Source of the DNA: Prochlorococcus sp. AG-347-I15
GTDB lineage: Bacteria; Cyanobacteriota; Cyanobacteriia; PCC-6307; Cyanobiaceae
Assembly (NCBI GenBank): GCA_003281585.1
Contig: QCBN01000005.1
Span: forward strand, 1 to 64,000
Direction: 5' to 3'
DNA: 64,000 nt
This document shows, in pieces, positions 16,786 through 24,003 of the stretch; the first letter of the stretch is position 1, and every line of letters starts with the position of its first letter. Below the pieces are notes generated by a model, which saw nothing but the letters and a program-made list of their open reading frames with translations, searched no databases and was not told where the DNA came from. The translations under genes were made by a program, and so were the position numbers.

Positions 16786-16823
16786 AAAAAAGCTCTACAA
16801 CTTAACGAGATGCAGAGCTTTTA
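16786..16823. terminator. Bidirectional hairpin terminator
   Basis: A nine-bp inverted repeat (AAAAGCTCT ... AGAGCTTTT) with a 17-nt loop. Read on the minus strand it is followed by a longer T-run, so it best ends the minus-strand micro-gene at 16841-16963. It could also end the four-gene plus-strand chain. Confidence 0.65.
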
Positions 16824-16840
16824 ATTATTAAGTAACTGAT

Positions 16841-16963
16841 TTATATAAATCTGTTGATTATAAAACCTTTTTTCTTAATCAAAGAAAAAGAGACCGATGA
16901 ATGTGATGAAGATACTGAATTCACGGTCCCTTTAATAACCGCATTTTTCGGTAGATACGACAA
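16841..16963 (-). CDS. Micro-protein, 40 aa, with a strong Shine-Dalgarno
   Basis: A TTG start preceded by AAGGAGGTGATTCA, an exceptionally complete anti-16S match with 7-nt spacing after AGGAGG. Most genes here lack any clear SD. The 40-residue product begins MSYLPKNAVIKGTVNSVSSS, with a Ser-rich middle and a short hydrophobic/basic end. The terminator hairpin lies 18 bp downstream on the same strand. Together these look like a compact stand-alone transcript. Confidence 0.5.
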   Translation of the reverse strand: MSYLPKNAVIKGTVNSVSSSHSSVSFSLIKKKGFIINRFI

Positions 16964-17095
16964 TGAATCACCTCCTTTACTAATGTTTTTCTAAAGATAA
17001 CTAAAAGAATTAAACAAGGAAAGAAATTCGTTAAAAATTTAAAATTTTTTTAACAAATTAACAATATAAATCTCTTAAAAATAAAAATATAAGTT

Positions 17096-17761
17096 TTACC
17101 AAGGCAAAACTTTTCCGTTGGCATGCCAAAACGTACCCGAGTTATTCTTATTTAAAGAATCTATACGTTTTAAAAGGCCATTAACTGATTCTTCAGGACT
17201 AATTCCATTTCTTGTAAAGCCAGTCATTCTTGTACTCACTAACCCAGGATGCAAAATAGCTACATAAATATCTTCTCTTGATAAATCTATAGAAAGTGAT
17301 TTTGCTGCCATGGACAAAGCGACTTTAGACATCCTGTAACCATAAGAACTTCCAGATGTATTATCTTCAATAGATCCCATTCTACTTGTGATAAAAGCAA
17401 CTTTAGAAGATCTTTTTAAAAAATGTTTAAGTGATTGAGTCACACATATTGGGCTCAATGCATTGACTTCAAATTGCCGCAAAATACTTTTTTTATCTAA
17501 GTTTTCGAAAGAATTAAATTCATAAATTCCTGCATTATGAATTAAGCAATCTAAGTTAACTCCAGATAGTTTTTTACACAAATTTGTTATCGACTCATCA
17601 GAAGAAATTTCTATATTCTCTTCAATTCTCACTCCTAAATCTCTAAGTTCTTTTGAGGCTTTCCTACACGTTGCAATTACATCATCTCCCCTCTTATGAA
17701 TTTGCCTACATAGTTCTAATCCAATACCCCTATTTGATCCTGTAATTAGAAAAGTCGACAT
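17096..17761 (-). CDS. Short-chain dehydrogenase/reductase (SDR)
   Basis: A 221-aa NAD(P)-dependent oxidoreductase of the classical SDR fold. The cofactor motif is TGSNRGIGLEL (7-17). HNAGIYEF stands for NNAG, and the catalytic pair is in SYGYRMSKVAL (Y and K four apart), with an upstream Ser in FITSRMGS. The C-terminal PGLVSTRMTG matches C-factor-like SDRs. The substrate is unknown. It is flanked by small hypothetical genes and transcribed alone. Confidence 0.85.
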   Translation of the reverse strand: MSTFLITGSNRGIGLELCRQIHKRGDDVIATCRKASKELRDLGVRIEENIEISSDESITNLCKKLSGVNLDCLIHNAGIYEFNSFENLDKKSILRQFEVNALSPICVTQSLKHFLKRSSKVAFITSRMGSIEDNTSGSSYGYRMSKVALSMAAKSLSIDLSREDIYVAILHPGLVSTRMTGFTRNGISPEESVNGLLKRIDSLNKNNSGTFWHANGKVLPW

Positions 17762-17934
17762 CTCTAAACTAAAAATAAAAAATTAATCTAAATCTAAATA
17801 TAAAAGAAAACGAACTAGAAAAAGAAAAAATTTGTAAAATTCCTTATTAAATTTTTAAAGGTTATGATAAGTTATAAAATTTAAATTGATTTATAAAAGA
17901 AAGCAAAGATATTTTTATCATCAAAATTTAATGT

Positions 17935-18141
17935 ATGGAAATTTTCAATCAAGAATTTATACAAGAGATTATTAGGCTTACGTGGAGAAATCCTGCTTTC
18001 ATGGCTATAGCTATTGCGTTAGTTTGGCTTATCCCACAATTATTTATCAGAAAAATAATGGCAAAAAAATATGAAAGAAGAAAAATAGAAATTCAGAAAA
18101 ATAAAATTCAGAAGCTTTACCCAACTAATACTCCTAAATAA
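17935..18141 (+). CDS. Single-pass membrane protein, 68 aa
   Basis: One membrane segment (NPAFMAIAIALVWLIPQLFI) followed by a strongly basic C-terminus (RKIMAKKYERRKIEIQKNK), which would stay cytoplasmic. No family recognised. Confidence 0.5.
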   Translation: MEIFNQEFIQEIIRLTWRNPAFMAIAIALVWLIPQLFIRKIMAKKYERRKIEIQKNKIQKLYPTNTPK

Positions 18142-18201
18142 GATTTTTGTTTATAGGATAATTTAATGAATCTAAAAATACTTTTTGCATCTAAGTAAAA
18201 T

Positions 18202-18393
18202 ATGACCTACAAAATAATTAGGATTGATGGGAAAGATGACGAATTAACAGCTCAAAGTTTTGATAAATATTCAGATGCGTACGATTTGTTGGAGGAACTA
18301 TATGGAGATCTATGTTGCTCAGATGCTGATTATGAAGACATAACCTATTACGATATTGTGGAAAATAATTTAAAAAATATTAATGGAGAATAA
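18202..18393 (+). CDS. Small acidic protein, 63 aa
   Basis: Begins MTYKIIRIDGKDDELTAQSF, with a very acidic and Tyr-rich middle (LLEELYGDLCCSDADYEDI). Soluble. Its end overlaps the next ORF by 11 bp, so the pair is probably co-translated. No named family. Confidence 0.5.
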   Translation: MTYKIIRIDGKDDELTAQSFDKYSDAYDLLEELYGDLCCSDADYEDITYYDIVENNLKNINGE

Positions 18394-18592
18394 AAAATGG
18401 GCTCCCTCCCAAGAAGAAAATTTGGGGGTAATAACGAGTGCATATGAATTCATTAAAGAAGAACTTACTCAACTTCAAAAAAAAACTGGATGTCCCGATT
18501 CATTTATTTATGATTTTATTGGCAGGATTCAGAATGAATGGCAACCTGAATCTTGCCACTCAATAGTTAGAAATAAAAAAAGGAAAAATTAG
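18383..18592 (+). CDS. Small soluble protein, 69 aa
   Basis: Starts inside the end of the 63-aa gene. A helical, Glu/Gln-rich protein (EFIKEELTQLQKKTG) with SFIYDFIGRIQNEWQPE, ending in basic residues. It resembles the 60-aa protein at 20343 (both have a '...LLK/QNEW' helical ending), perhaps a loose family. Function unknown. Confidence 0.5.
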   Translation: MENKKWAPSQEENLGVITSAYEFIKEELTQLQKKTGCPDSFIYDFIGRIQNEWQPESCHSIVRNKKRKN

Positions 18593-18662
18593 AAAATATT
18601 AAATTTTCAACTCAAATTTATAAAACTTCTTTAATATAATTTGAATTTTAAAATATTAAATC

Positions 18663-18749
18663 ATGATTATTAGAATACTAGGTATCGTACTTATACTTGG
18701 TACGATTGCATATTATGGTTTAGTTTTGACTGGACAAAGCAACCTTTAG
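18663..18749 (+). CDS. Membrane micro-protein, 28 aa
   Basis: ATG start. One hydrophobic span (RILGIVLILGTIAYYGLVL) with a short polar end (TGQSNL). It lies 28 bp before the DUF2389 gene, same strand. Real status is plausible given many similar neighbours. Confidence 0.4.
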   Translation: MIIRILGIVLILGTIAYYGLVLTGQSNL

Positions 18750-18777
18750 TTTTTTTTTTAATTTTCAAAAATTTCTC

Positions 18778-18990
18778 ATGAAATGGCCTCCTACATTGTG
18801 TTGGACAGCACCAAAAACTATTAATGGTAATAGGCATTTTCAAGTTAAATCTTATGGTGGTAAAAATGAAGATAGATGGGTTGATATTTTTCCTACTAAA
18901 AATAAAAGAGATATTAAAAGGATCTCTTGGGCAAAACTAAAATCAGAATGGACTACTGGATGGTTAAGGCTCCCAAAAGATAAAGATTAA
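18778..18990 (+). CDS. Tryptophan-rich DUF2389 (TIGR02450) protein
   Basis: A 70-aa protein with the family pattern: N-terminal KWPPTLCWTAPK, GNRHFQVKSYGG, DRWVDIFP, ISWAKLKS and a final W-x-x-GWLRLP. Function unknown, but the family is widespread in cyanobacteria and proteobacteria. A 9-bp inverted repeat starts at its stop codon. Confidence 0.7.
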   Translation: MKWPPTLCWTAPKTINGNRHFQVKSYGGKNEDRWVDIFPTKNKRDIKRISWAKLKSEWTTGWLRLPKDKD

Positions 18991-19009
18991 TTTGTTTATG
19001 TAAACAAAT
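18990..19009. repeat. Perfect 9-bp inverted repeat after the DUF2389 gene
   Basis: ATTTGTTTA-TG-TAAACAAAT starts at the last base of the stop codon. It could be an AT-rich terminator hairpin, although no T-run follows, or a protein-binding palindrome. Confidence 0.4.
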
Positions 19010-19088
19010 ATTATTAACCAGAAAACTGTAAAAAATAATACCTAATACAAAAAAAATAACTTATAAGATTTTTAAAAAGCTGTTTAAT

Positions 19089-19262
19089 ATGAAGCCAGAA
19101 CCGAAGAAAAAATTACCTAATAAAAAAGTTATAAGTTCAGCAAAATTTGAGGCTAAAGAACAATTCACAAAATCTGCATTAGATAATTTAAAAACAGAAA
19201 ATGAAAGACTTGTTAATTCACTAAAAAAATCTGGAGAAATTAAAGATTCAAAAAAAAATTGA
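19089..19262 (+). CDS. Basic helical micro-protein, 57 aa
   Basis: ATG start; Lys/Pro-rich N-terminus (MKPEPKKKLPNKKVISSAKF) and a coiled-coil-like section (ALDNLKTENERLVNSLKKSG). Soluble. No family recognised. Confidence 0.45.
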   Translation: MKPEPKKKLPNKKVISSAKFEAKEQFTKSALDNLKTENERLVNSLKKSGEIKDSKKN

Positions 19263-19312
19263 TTTACATAATTAATATTTTTTTATTATTATATTATTTT
19301 ATTGATTGAGAA

Positions 19313-19432
19313 ATGATTGAAAAAATCTCTCTAGCAAATTCTCATTTACCTCAACTTATTGGGTTCGTGCTTATGTCAATTGGTTATACATTAGGCAATA
19401 AATTTTACCTTCCAGAAATTAAACAAAAGTAA
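19313..19432 (+). CDS. Membrane micro-protein, 39 aa
   Basis: ATG start. A polar N-terminus then one hydrophobic segment (LPQLIGFVLMSIGYTLGNKF) and a basic end. It resembles neighbouring micro-proteins in design. Confidence 0.4.
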   Translation: MIEKISLANSHLPQLIGFVLMSIGYTLGNKFYLPEIKQK

Positions 19433-19790
19433 TGATCTCTATATTTTTAAAATTAATTTAAATAAACAATATTGAATAGATATATATGTATCTAAAAATT
19501 TTTAAATACCCTTTCTGATTTGAAGAAATAAGCCATTAAAGCTAATTTTGCAGTTCAATCGAGATTACTTTTTGGATATAAATGACACATAAATGCAACA
19601 TTTAAGTCTTTAAAAATGTGAAATCCAAAAAAAAAGTAAGAATTCATACTAAATTTTTTTAAATATGTTACATTTATTAATAATTCAAGTTAAGGGTTCT
19701 TCTGTCAATAAAGCAGAAATAAGGAAAGTTTGATACCTACAAACATCATTTACTCTTTGGCTACTTATTGATCACATATGAAATCTAAAA
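19433..19790. other. 358-bp gap upstream of the Hli gene
   Basis: AT-rich. It contains a small AGATA...TATCT inverted repeat near 19480 and no convincing ORF or RNA. It probably holds the promoter of the Hli gene, but no specific -35/-10 pair stands out. Confidence 0.3.
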
Positions 19791-20045
19791 ATGGATGCTC
19801 TTACTAGTTTTATAGTTGTTATCATCGCAATTACTATTCAATTCTCCTTATACGCCATCAAAAGGCTACAGGAACCTTTAGAACCAAATTATTTGATAGA
19901 TAAAAATTCAAAAAAAATTAAAAACTATATGGGTAAATTTTGGAAAAATGCAGAACTAACAAATGGGAGATTAGCTATGATTGGATTTTTAGCTTTAATA
20001 ATAAACTACCGTTTTTTTGGATGGATAATTCCAGGTTTTATTTAA
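19791..20045 (+). CDS. High-light-inducible protein (Hli/Scp)
   Basis: An 84-aa one-helix chlorophyll-binding protein of the LHC superfamily. The diagnostic ExxNGRxAMxGF motif is at residues 55-66 (ELTNGRLAMIGF) and leads into the membrane helix, ending RFFGWIIPGFI. There is an unusual extra hydrophobic segment at residues 5-24, so it may span twice. Hli proteins bind chlorophyll and carotenoid and protect photosystem assembly under stress. Accessory Hli copies are common in Prochlorococcus islands and in cyanophages. Confidence 0.9.
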   Translation: MDALTSFIVVIIAITIQFSLYAIKRLQEPLEPNYLIDKNSKKIKNYMGKFWKNAELTNGRLAMIGFLALIINYRFFGWIIPGFI

Positions 20046-20138
20046 GATTTTAATATCTAAGATTAAAGAGGAAATAAATCTTTTCTTCAAAACAAACTCT
20101 CCTTTCAAAAAAAAACTTTTATTATAAGTAAAAAACAT

Positions 20139-20336
20139 TTGAGCAATTCTGATTTTGATAAAAATGGAATAGATAGCTATGGGATACATTGGCTTCAATA
20201 TGCTGCTTTTGCTGTTTCTGGTTTTGCAATATTTACGACCTGGGCATTTTTCTTTGATGAAAGATTCCATAATTTCATAATGAACATTTTTAGGATCATT
20301 AACTGCAGTGGTTTTAACTGTAATGGAGCTTTTTAA
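20139..20336 (+). CDS. Small membrane protein, 65 aa
   Basis: A TTG start gives MSNSDFDKNGIDSYGIHWLQ. One hydrophobic segment (YAAFAVSGFAIFTTWAFFF) is followed by an aromatic/Cys-containing tail (INCSGFNCNGAF). The start is uncertain. No family recognised. Confidence 0.45.
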   Translation: MSNSDFDKNGIDSYGIHWLQYAAFAVSGFAIFTTWAFFFDERFHNFIMNIFRIINCSGFNCNGAF

Positions 20337-20342
20337 AATTCT

Positions 20343-20525
20343 ATGGCTAATCCTGATCAAAAAACAATATTAATCGATAATGCTTTTGAGGAAATTAAAA
20401 ATATTTGTATAAATCTTCAAAAAGATACTGATGCTTCAAATTCAGAAGTTAAAAGTTTACTAAAACTAATTATGAATGAATGGGAAAAAAAAGAAGAACA
20501 AAAAACTGGTTTTGGATTCAGGTAA
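20343..20525 (+). CDS. Small helical protein, 60 aa
   Basis: Begins MANPDQKTILIDNAFEEIKN; charged and helical, ending KKEEQKTGFGFR. It starts 6 bp after the previous gene, so the two are probably co-transcribed. No family recognised. Confidence 0.5.
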   Translation: MANPDQKTILIDNAFEEIKNICINLQKDTDASNSEVKSLLKLIMNEWEKKEEQKTGFGFR

Positions 20526-20639
20526 AGTTAATCACTATCTAGAAGAGACTTTGGCATCAAATCATTTTAATGTTATTAGCCATTCTACTTTAAAAATTCA
20601 ATGTTTAAAATTCTACATTTTTCTAGAAAGAAATTAAAA

Positions 20640-20672
20640 AGGAATGAATCTCAAATAGAAGAATCATTCCAT
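20640..20672 (-). terminator. Hairpin terminator on the minus strand
   Basis: GGAATGA...TCATTCC hairpin; on the minus strand it is followed by TTTTT. It would end the short transcript carrying the 15-codon ORF at 20691-20738. A 27-codon plus-strand ORF (20601-20684) overlaps this hairpin and is probably chance. Confidence 0.5.
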
Positions 20673-20690
20673 ATTTTGCATTAGTTTTAT

Positions 20691-20738
20691 CTAGATTAAA
20701 ATTTTATAATCTAACTCCTCTGGTGGACTGTCAATCAT
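20691..20738 (-). CDS. Micro-ORF of 15 codons with strong Shine-Dalgarno
   Basis: ATG preceded by GTAGGAGGGATCTA, a strong SD at good spacing. The product is MIDSPPEELDYKILI, acidic and proline-containing. A terminator hairpin follows within 20-50 bp. This may be a short peptide gene or the 5' part of a regulatory RNA. Confidence 0.35.
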   Translation of the reverse strand: MIDSPPEELDYKILI

Positions 20739-20789
20739 TAGATCCCTCCTACTCAACTAATTAAACTTATGCCTTACTTATGAAGAAAG

Positions 20790-20813
20790 TAAATCAGTAA
20801 AAATGCTGATTTA
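20790..20813 (-). terminator. Hairpin downstream of the 33-aa micro-protein
   Basis: TAAATCAG...CTGATTTA, an 8-bp stem with an 8-nt loop. It lies just after the stop of the minus-strand gene 20821-20922. No long T-run follows, so this is moderate evidence only. Confidence 0.35.
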
Positions 20814-20820
20814 TTATTTT

Positions 20821-20922
20821 CTAAAATGTTTGAATTAAAGAAGCCAATTCTGGTGCATCTAATAAAAGTGCAAAAAATGTAAGCACAACTAATAAAAATA
20901 TGGAAAAGTAAAATTGAATCAT
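20821..20922 (-). CDS. Membrane micro-protein, 33 aa
   Basis: ATG start; MIQFYFSIFLLVVLTFFALL is one membrane span, followed by an acidic end (LDAPELASLIQTF). The layout recalls small photosystem or cytochrome b6f subunits, but no specific family was recognised. Confidence 0.45.
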   Translation of the reverse strand: MIQFYFSIFLLVVLTFFALLLDAPELASLIQTF

Positions 20923-21022
20923 GATTCAAAATTACTTAAAAAGAATTTTTTAAGTTGTATAAAATATTGCTTTGTTTACATAATTAAATATCACTAAATA
21001 GAGTAGTTTAAATTGGGAATAA

Positions 21023-21256
21023 TTAAGATGCTTCAGAAGAAAATATCGTCCTATTTTTTTGCCAATATTCACAACCTTTAAACAAATGATCACCCTGTGG
21101 TATGAGTTTTTCATATCTTGGACAGATCAAGACAGTAGCAAAAGTTTCTGTAGTGCTGTAGCGAAAGTGATTGCAAGTAATACAAATCTTTGTTCGTTTT
21201 CGTTTTAGGGTGGATTCTTTTAGATATTCCCATTTTGACGGATTTACCTTGATCAT
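21023..21256 (-). CDS. Small putative zinc-binding protein, 77 aa
   Basis: A basic N-terminal half (KWEYLKESTLKRKRTK) is followed by a four-cysteine pattern: CITCNHF, then CPRYEKL about 16 residues later, and GCEYW near the end. This suggests a zinc ribbon. It begins 2 bp after the stop of the DUF1651 gene upstream, so they form an operon and share its LexA-like operator. Confidence 0.55.
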   Translation of the reverse strand: MIKVNPSKWEYLKESTLKRKRTKICITCNHFRYSTTETFATVLICPRYEKLIPQGDHLFKGCEYWQKNRTIFSSEAS

Positions 21257-21258
21257 GA

Positions 21259-21549
21259 TTACTGGAATTTATTAGTAACAATTTGCCAACCTCCTGAAAT
21301 TAATTCATTCCATGTTTCACAAGCACACTCAATAGAATGAAGTCTTGAATTTTTAATTTGGGCTGGTTCACCTAATTCATTTGCATAGAAAAGATGAGTA
21401 TATACTTTTAAGTTATTAGATACAGATTTCTTATAACTCTCAAAAAAAATTAATAAACCACTTTTTTTGTTAAACAACCAGCCAGTTGGGGGGTCAATAA
21501 GGCTGCCACGATAAAAATAAGTCCGAACATTAGCTACTCCTGAGGTCAT
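21259..21549 (-). CDS. DUF1651 family protein (copy 1)
   Basis: A 96-aa picocyanobacterial protein. It matches DUF1651 by PTGWLFNKKSGLLIFF, YANELGEPAQIKNSRL and ETWNELISGGWQ. It is a paralogue of the protein at 23701-23994; both start MT-GxANVxTxF. Function unknown. A LexA-like palindrome (21556-21569) lies 7 bp upstream of its start. It is followed by the zinc-ribbon-like gene in the same operon. Confidence 0.8.
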   Translation of the reverse strand: MTSGVANVRTYFYRGSLIDPPTGWLFNKKSGLLIFFESYKKSVSNNLKVYTHLFYANELGEPAQIKNSRLHSIECACETWNELISGGWQIVTNKFQ

Positions 21550-21555
21550 GAAGAT

Positions 21556-21569
21556 AATACAGTTGTACT
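21556..21569. promoter_or_regulatory. LexA-like operator before DUF1651 copy 1
   Basis: AATACAGTTGTACT. It agrees with the cyanobacterial LexA consensus AGTACWNWTGTWCT at 12 of 14 positions. The same AATACANNTGTACT core occurs before the second DUF1651 gene. Confidence 0.4.
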
Positions 21570-21669
21570 ATTAATATAAATGTACTACTCGTAGACGTCA
21601 AGTATTCGTCTGGTAATTATTTAAATACTAAAATTACTTTCCAGAAATAATCAGCCCGAAACTTCTTAT

Positions 21670-21978
21670 TTGGTAATAGTGAATACAAGTTACTCATTGA
21701 AAAGGAAAATATCATTTAAAGAGTATCTCCAAAATAATGCAATGTATCGAAATCCCTTCTATTTAGGATGGAACAAAGGTTGGTCTTTTTTATTTTTTTT
21801 AGAGGGTGGCATTGCAAAAATTGAAGCAAAAGGTTTTGGTATTTCTATCACAACAAAAATTGAGAAAGGAGAATCACCCCTAGAATCTGCGGATAGATTA
21901 GTCTCGAAAGAGCAAAGGATTAGAAAATCAAGATATTATTCTTGGGTTAAATCTATTAATGAAAAAACAATAAATTAA
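21670..21978 (+). CDS. Hypothetical protein, about 100 aa
   Basis: Starts at TTG 21670, or at GTG 21679. Contains NPFYLGWNKGWSFLFFLEGGIAKI and a basic C-terminus (SKEQRIRKSRYYSW). Beta-rich by appearance, no clear membrane span. No family recognised. Confidence 0.5.
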   Translation: MVIVNTSYSLKRKISFKEYLQNNAMYRNPFYLGWNKGWSFLFFLEGGIAKIEAKGFGISITTKIEKGESPLESADRLVSKEQRIRKSRYYSWVKSINEKTIN

Positions 21979-22048
21979 CCAATCCTTAAATTTCTAAAGT
22001 AATCTGTTGACAGTCAATTTAAAATAGAAAATAGTTTTTTTATTTATC

Positions 22049-22306
22049 GTGTCCAATAAATTTTATGAATGGTGGAAAAACCATAGAAAAGTTGTAACCT
22101 ATGGAGCTTTTATCATCTTGTTTGGTTTTTATTTATCTCCTGTTATCAAAGAAGCAAAATACAAAAACCAATGTATTAAGTACTCTACTAAAGGGGCTTT
22201 AACTAAATTTAATAAGGACGATATAGGAGAAACTTTACTAGAAGAAACAGGTTTGAATATTGATGAACTAGCAAAGATTGAAGGTTATAAGAATTGCATT
22301 AATTAA
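22049..22306 (+). CDS. Single-pass membrane protein, 85 aa
   Basis: GTG start. One span (VTYGAFIILFGFYLSPVI) after a basic/aromatic N-terminus, then a soluble tail with two cysteines (NQCIKYS and YKNCIN). It lies 30 bp before the 68-aa gene that begins the coupled ligase cassette, and may be its first member. Confidence 0.5.
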   Translation: MSNKFYEWWKNHRKVVTYGAFIILFGFYLSPVIKEAKYKNQCIKYSTKGALTKFNKDDIGETLLEETGLNIDELAKIEGYKNCIN

Positions 22307-22336
22307 AAAGTCGGCAAAAATTACGCTGAGTTTTAA

Positions 22337-22543
22337 ATGATTAAGGATATGTTTAAACTTATTTTATTAATATTATTATTTGGATTTATATCAATAAGTC
22401 CAAAAACAAGATATTTGGTTGGCATAACTCTAAAAGAAATTTCTTCATTTCTTTTATGGACTGTTAAATATGAAGATAGAGAAAAATGGATTATAGATAA
22501 ACCAAGTTGGATACCTAGCCAAAAACTTAAGCCATCGTATTAA
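22337..22543 (+). CDS. Small membrane protein coupled to the NAD-type ligase domain, 68 aa
   Basis: An N-terminal hydrophobic segment (MFKLILLILLFGFISIS) and a second shorter one around LKEISSFLLWTV, then a polar tail (DKPSWIPSQKLKPSY). Its TAA overlaps the ATG of the ligase-domain gene by one base (TAATG), which indicates reinitiation. No family recognised. Confidence 0.55.
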   Translation: MIKDMFKLILLILLFGFISISPKTRYLVGITLKEISSFLLWTVKYEDREKWIIDKPSWIPSQKLKPSY

Positions 22544-23292
22544 TGAAAACTTATTTAGAAGAACGAATTGAATGGTATGACGATAATTATAGAAATGGTA
22601 ACGCTTTAATCTCTGATAAGCAGTTCGACCAACTTGAAAAAAATTTATTAAGAACAAACCCTAATTGTGACTACTTTAAAAAGAAAAATAAACTAGTTTT
22701 ACCTTCATTAGAAAAAGATTCAATAGATGAATTTTTGAAAGGATTATTAGTAGATACCAGATTATTAATTGAACCAAAAATTGATGGTTGTGCTGTTGCT
22801 TTGCAATATAGGGATGGAACCTTGGAGAAAGCAATTTCAAGAAAAGGGGCAGACGTTACTAGTAAACTTATTAAAGTCCAAGACATTCCTAATAATCTCA
22901 CTTTAAGAGGAGTTCTTCAAGTTAGAGGTGAATTATATGCACCCAACCAAAGTCCAAATATCTCCCAGAGACTCGCTTCTGGATTTCTAAGAGCTAAAGA
23001 AGGATTTTCTGAAAGTCTTAGCTTCTGCGCATTTCAAATACTTAATTCAACACTTAACCAATATGAGTCCAAAAAGAGTCTTTCAAAGCTTGGCTTTACG
23101 ATCCCTCAGGATATTTCATGCAACTTTACGAGTCAAGTTGAAGTATTTAGAAAACAATGGCTAGAAGGGAAGCTTTTTAGTAAATATCCAACAGATGGAA
23201 TAGTAGTGAAAATAAATTCTCGAAAATTACAATTGATTAGAGAAAAATCAAATTTAGATTATCCTTATTGGCAAGTGGCAATAAAACGTTAA
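22543..23292 (+). CDS. Stand-alone NAD-dependent DNA ligase adenylation domain (LigA-like)
   Basis: 249 aa against about 670 for LigA. The N-terminal NMN-binding subdomain is seen (YDDNYRNGNALISDKQFDQL, about 12-31). The adenylation core has K79 in EPKIDGCAV, then AISRKGA, LQVRGELY, PTDGIVVKIN and YPYWQVAIKR. The protein stops where the OB fold should begin; zinc, HhH and BRCT domains are missing. The catalytic residues are intact, so it may self-adenylate but would seal poorly alone. It overlaps by one base the membrane micro-genes on both sides. Possible roles are an end-sensing or accessory ligase, or a phage-derived ligase fragment. Confidence 0.85.
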   Translation: MKTYLEERIEWYDDNYRNGNALISDKQFDQLEKNLLRTNPNCDYFKKKNKLVLPSLEKDSIDEFLKGLLVDTRLLIEPKIDGCAVALQYRDGTLEKAISRKGADVTSKLIKVQDIPNNLTLRGVLQVRGELYAPNQSPNISQRLASGFLRAKEGFSESLSFCAFQILNSTLNQYESKKSLSKLGFTIPQDISCNFTSQVEVFRKQWLEGKLFSKYPTDGIVVKINSRKLQLIREKSNLDYPYWQVAIKR

Positions 23293-23405
23293 TGGAATTA
23301 ATACACCAGATTTTTCCTACTTGGCATATTTACTTGGATATGTTTTTGGTTGGCTTTGTAACTTACGGTTTTCTGAGAATTAAGAAAAAAATAAAAACTA
23401 AATAA
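23292..23405 (+). CDS. Membrane micro-protein coupled to the ligase-domain gene, 37 aa
   Basis: ATG overlaps the ligase-domain stop (TAATG). One span (IYLDMFLVGFVTYGFL) and a basic tail (RIKKKIKTK). The exact overlap makes it very likely part of the same operon. Confidence 0.5.
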   Translation: MELIHQIFPTWHIYLDMFLVGFVTYGFLRIKKKIKTK

Positions 23406-23415
23406 AGTTTTTAAA

Positions 23416-23568
23416 TTATCCCTGCTCCTTAAGCATGGATTTAAGTTGTTCGCTGTCTAATTGTTCAAGATAATTTCTCATCGCCAACCATGATCTTCTG
23501 CTTTCTAACTTTCCACTTTGCTTAAATAAATTTGCGGAAACTTGATCTATCAATTCTTTATGAGTCAT
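23416..23568 (-). CDS. Small soluble protein, 50 aa
   Basis: The start at 23568 gives MTHKELIDQVSANLFKQSGK and ends LDSEQLKSMLKEQG; an ORF from 23604 would run deeply over the upstream gene. Helical. It overlaps the 46-aa ORF by 11 bp. Last gene of the DUF1651 copy 2 operon. No family recognised. Confidence 0.5.
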   Translation of the reverse strand: MTHKELIDQVSANLFKQSGKLESRRSWLAMRNYLEQLDSEQLKSMLKEQG

Positions 23569-23698
23569 ATTGACATTCTTCATCAAGTTTAATGACAACA
23601 CCATTAAAAAATTCTGCTAATAATTTTGATGGGTCTTGAATAGATATCTTTCTATCTGCTTTTGATAGTTTCTTTTTGATTGGATTTAAGTTAGTCAT
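23558..23698 (-). CDS. Small basic protein, 46 aa
   Basis: ATG start 2 bp after the DUF1651 stop. Lys-rich N-terminus (MTNLNPIKKKLSKADRK), then SIQDPSKLLAEFFNGVVIKL and an acidic end. Its position within a tight three-gene operon supports it. No family recognised. Confidence 0.5.
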   Translation of the reverse strand: MTNLNPIKKKLSKADRKISIQDPSKLLAEFFNGVVIKLDEECQYDS

Positions 23699-23700
23699 AC

Positions 23701-23994
23701 TCATTCAGGTAATTCAAGTTCTTCAAAAGTCCAACCTTCTAATTGAAGGTCATGCCATTTATCCCAAGCATTATCCAAATACATTTGAGTTGATGATTTA
23801 ATTGCCATTGGCTCACCAAGATCATTTGCATAATATGTATGAGCAAAAATTCTCATACTATTTCTTGGAGATTTTTTATTCCTTATAAATAAAATTAATC
23901 TGCTGCGGTCTGGGCTAAGCAACCAACCACTTGGGGACTCATTACGATAACCGTAAGAAAAATTAGTCCAAACATTAGCTCCTCCTAGAGTCAT
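23701..23994 (-). CDS. DUF1651 family protein (copy 2)
   Basis: A 97-aa paralogue of the protein at 21259-21549. It has the family signature SGWLLSPDRSRLILFIR, YANDLGEPMAIKSS and DKWHDLQLEGW. It is the first gene of a minus-strand operon with two small proteins. A 13/14 match to the LexA consensus lies 10 bp upstream. Function unknown. Confidence 0.82.
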   Translation of the reverse strand: MTLGGANVWTNFSYGYRNESPSGWLLSPDRSRLILFIRNKKSPRNSMRIFAHTYYANDLGEPMAIKSSTQMYLDNAWDKWHDLQLEGWTFEELELPE

Positions 23995-24003
23995 TTAATA
24001 TAT

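Noticed and set aside
20601..20684. 27-codon plus-strand ORF MFKILHF...
   Set aside because: It overlaps a minus-strand terminator hairpin that explains much of the sequence.
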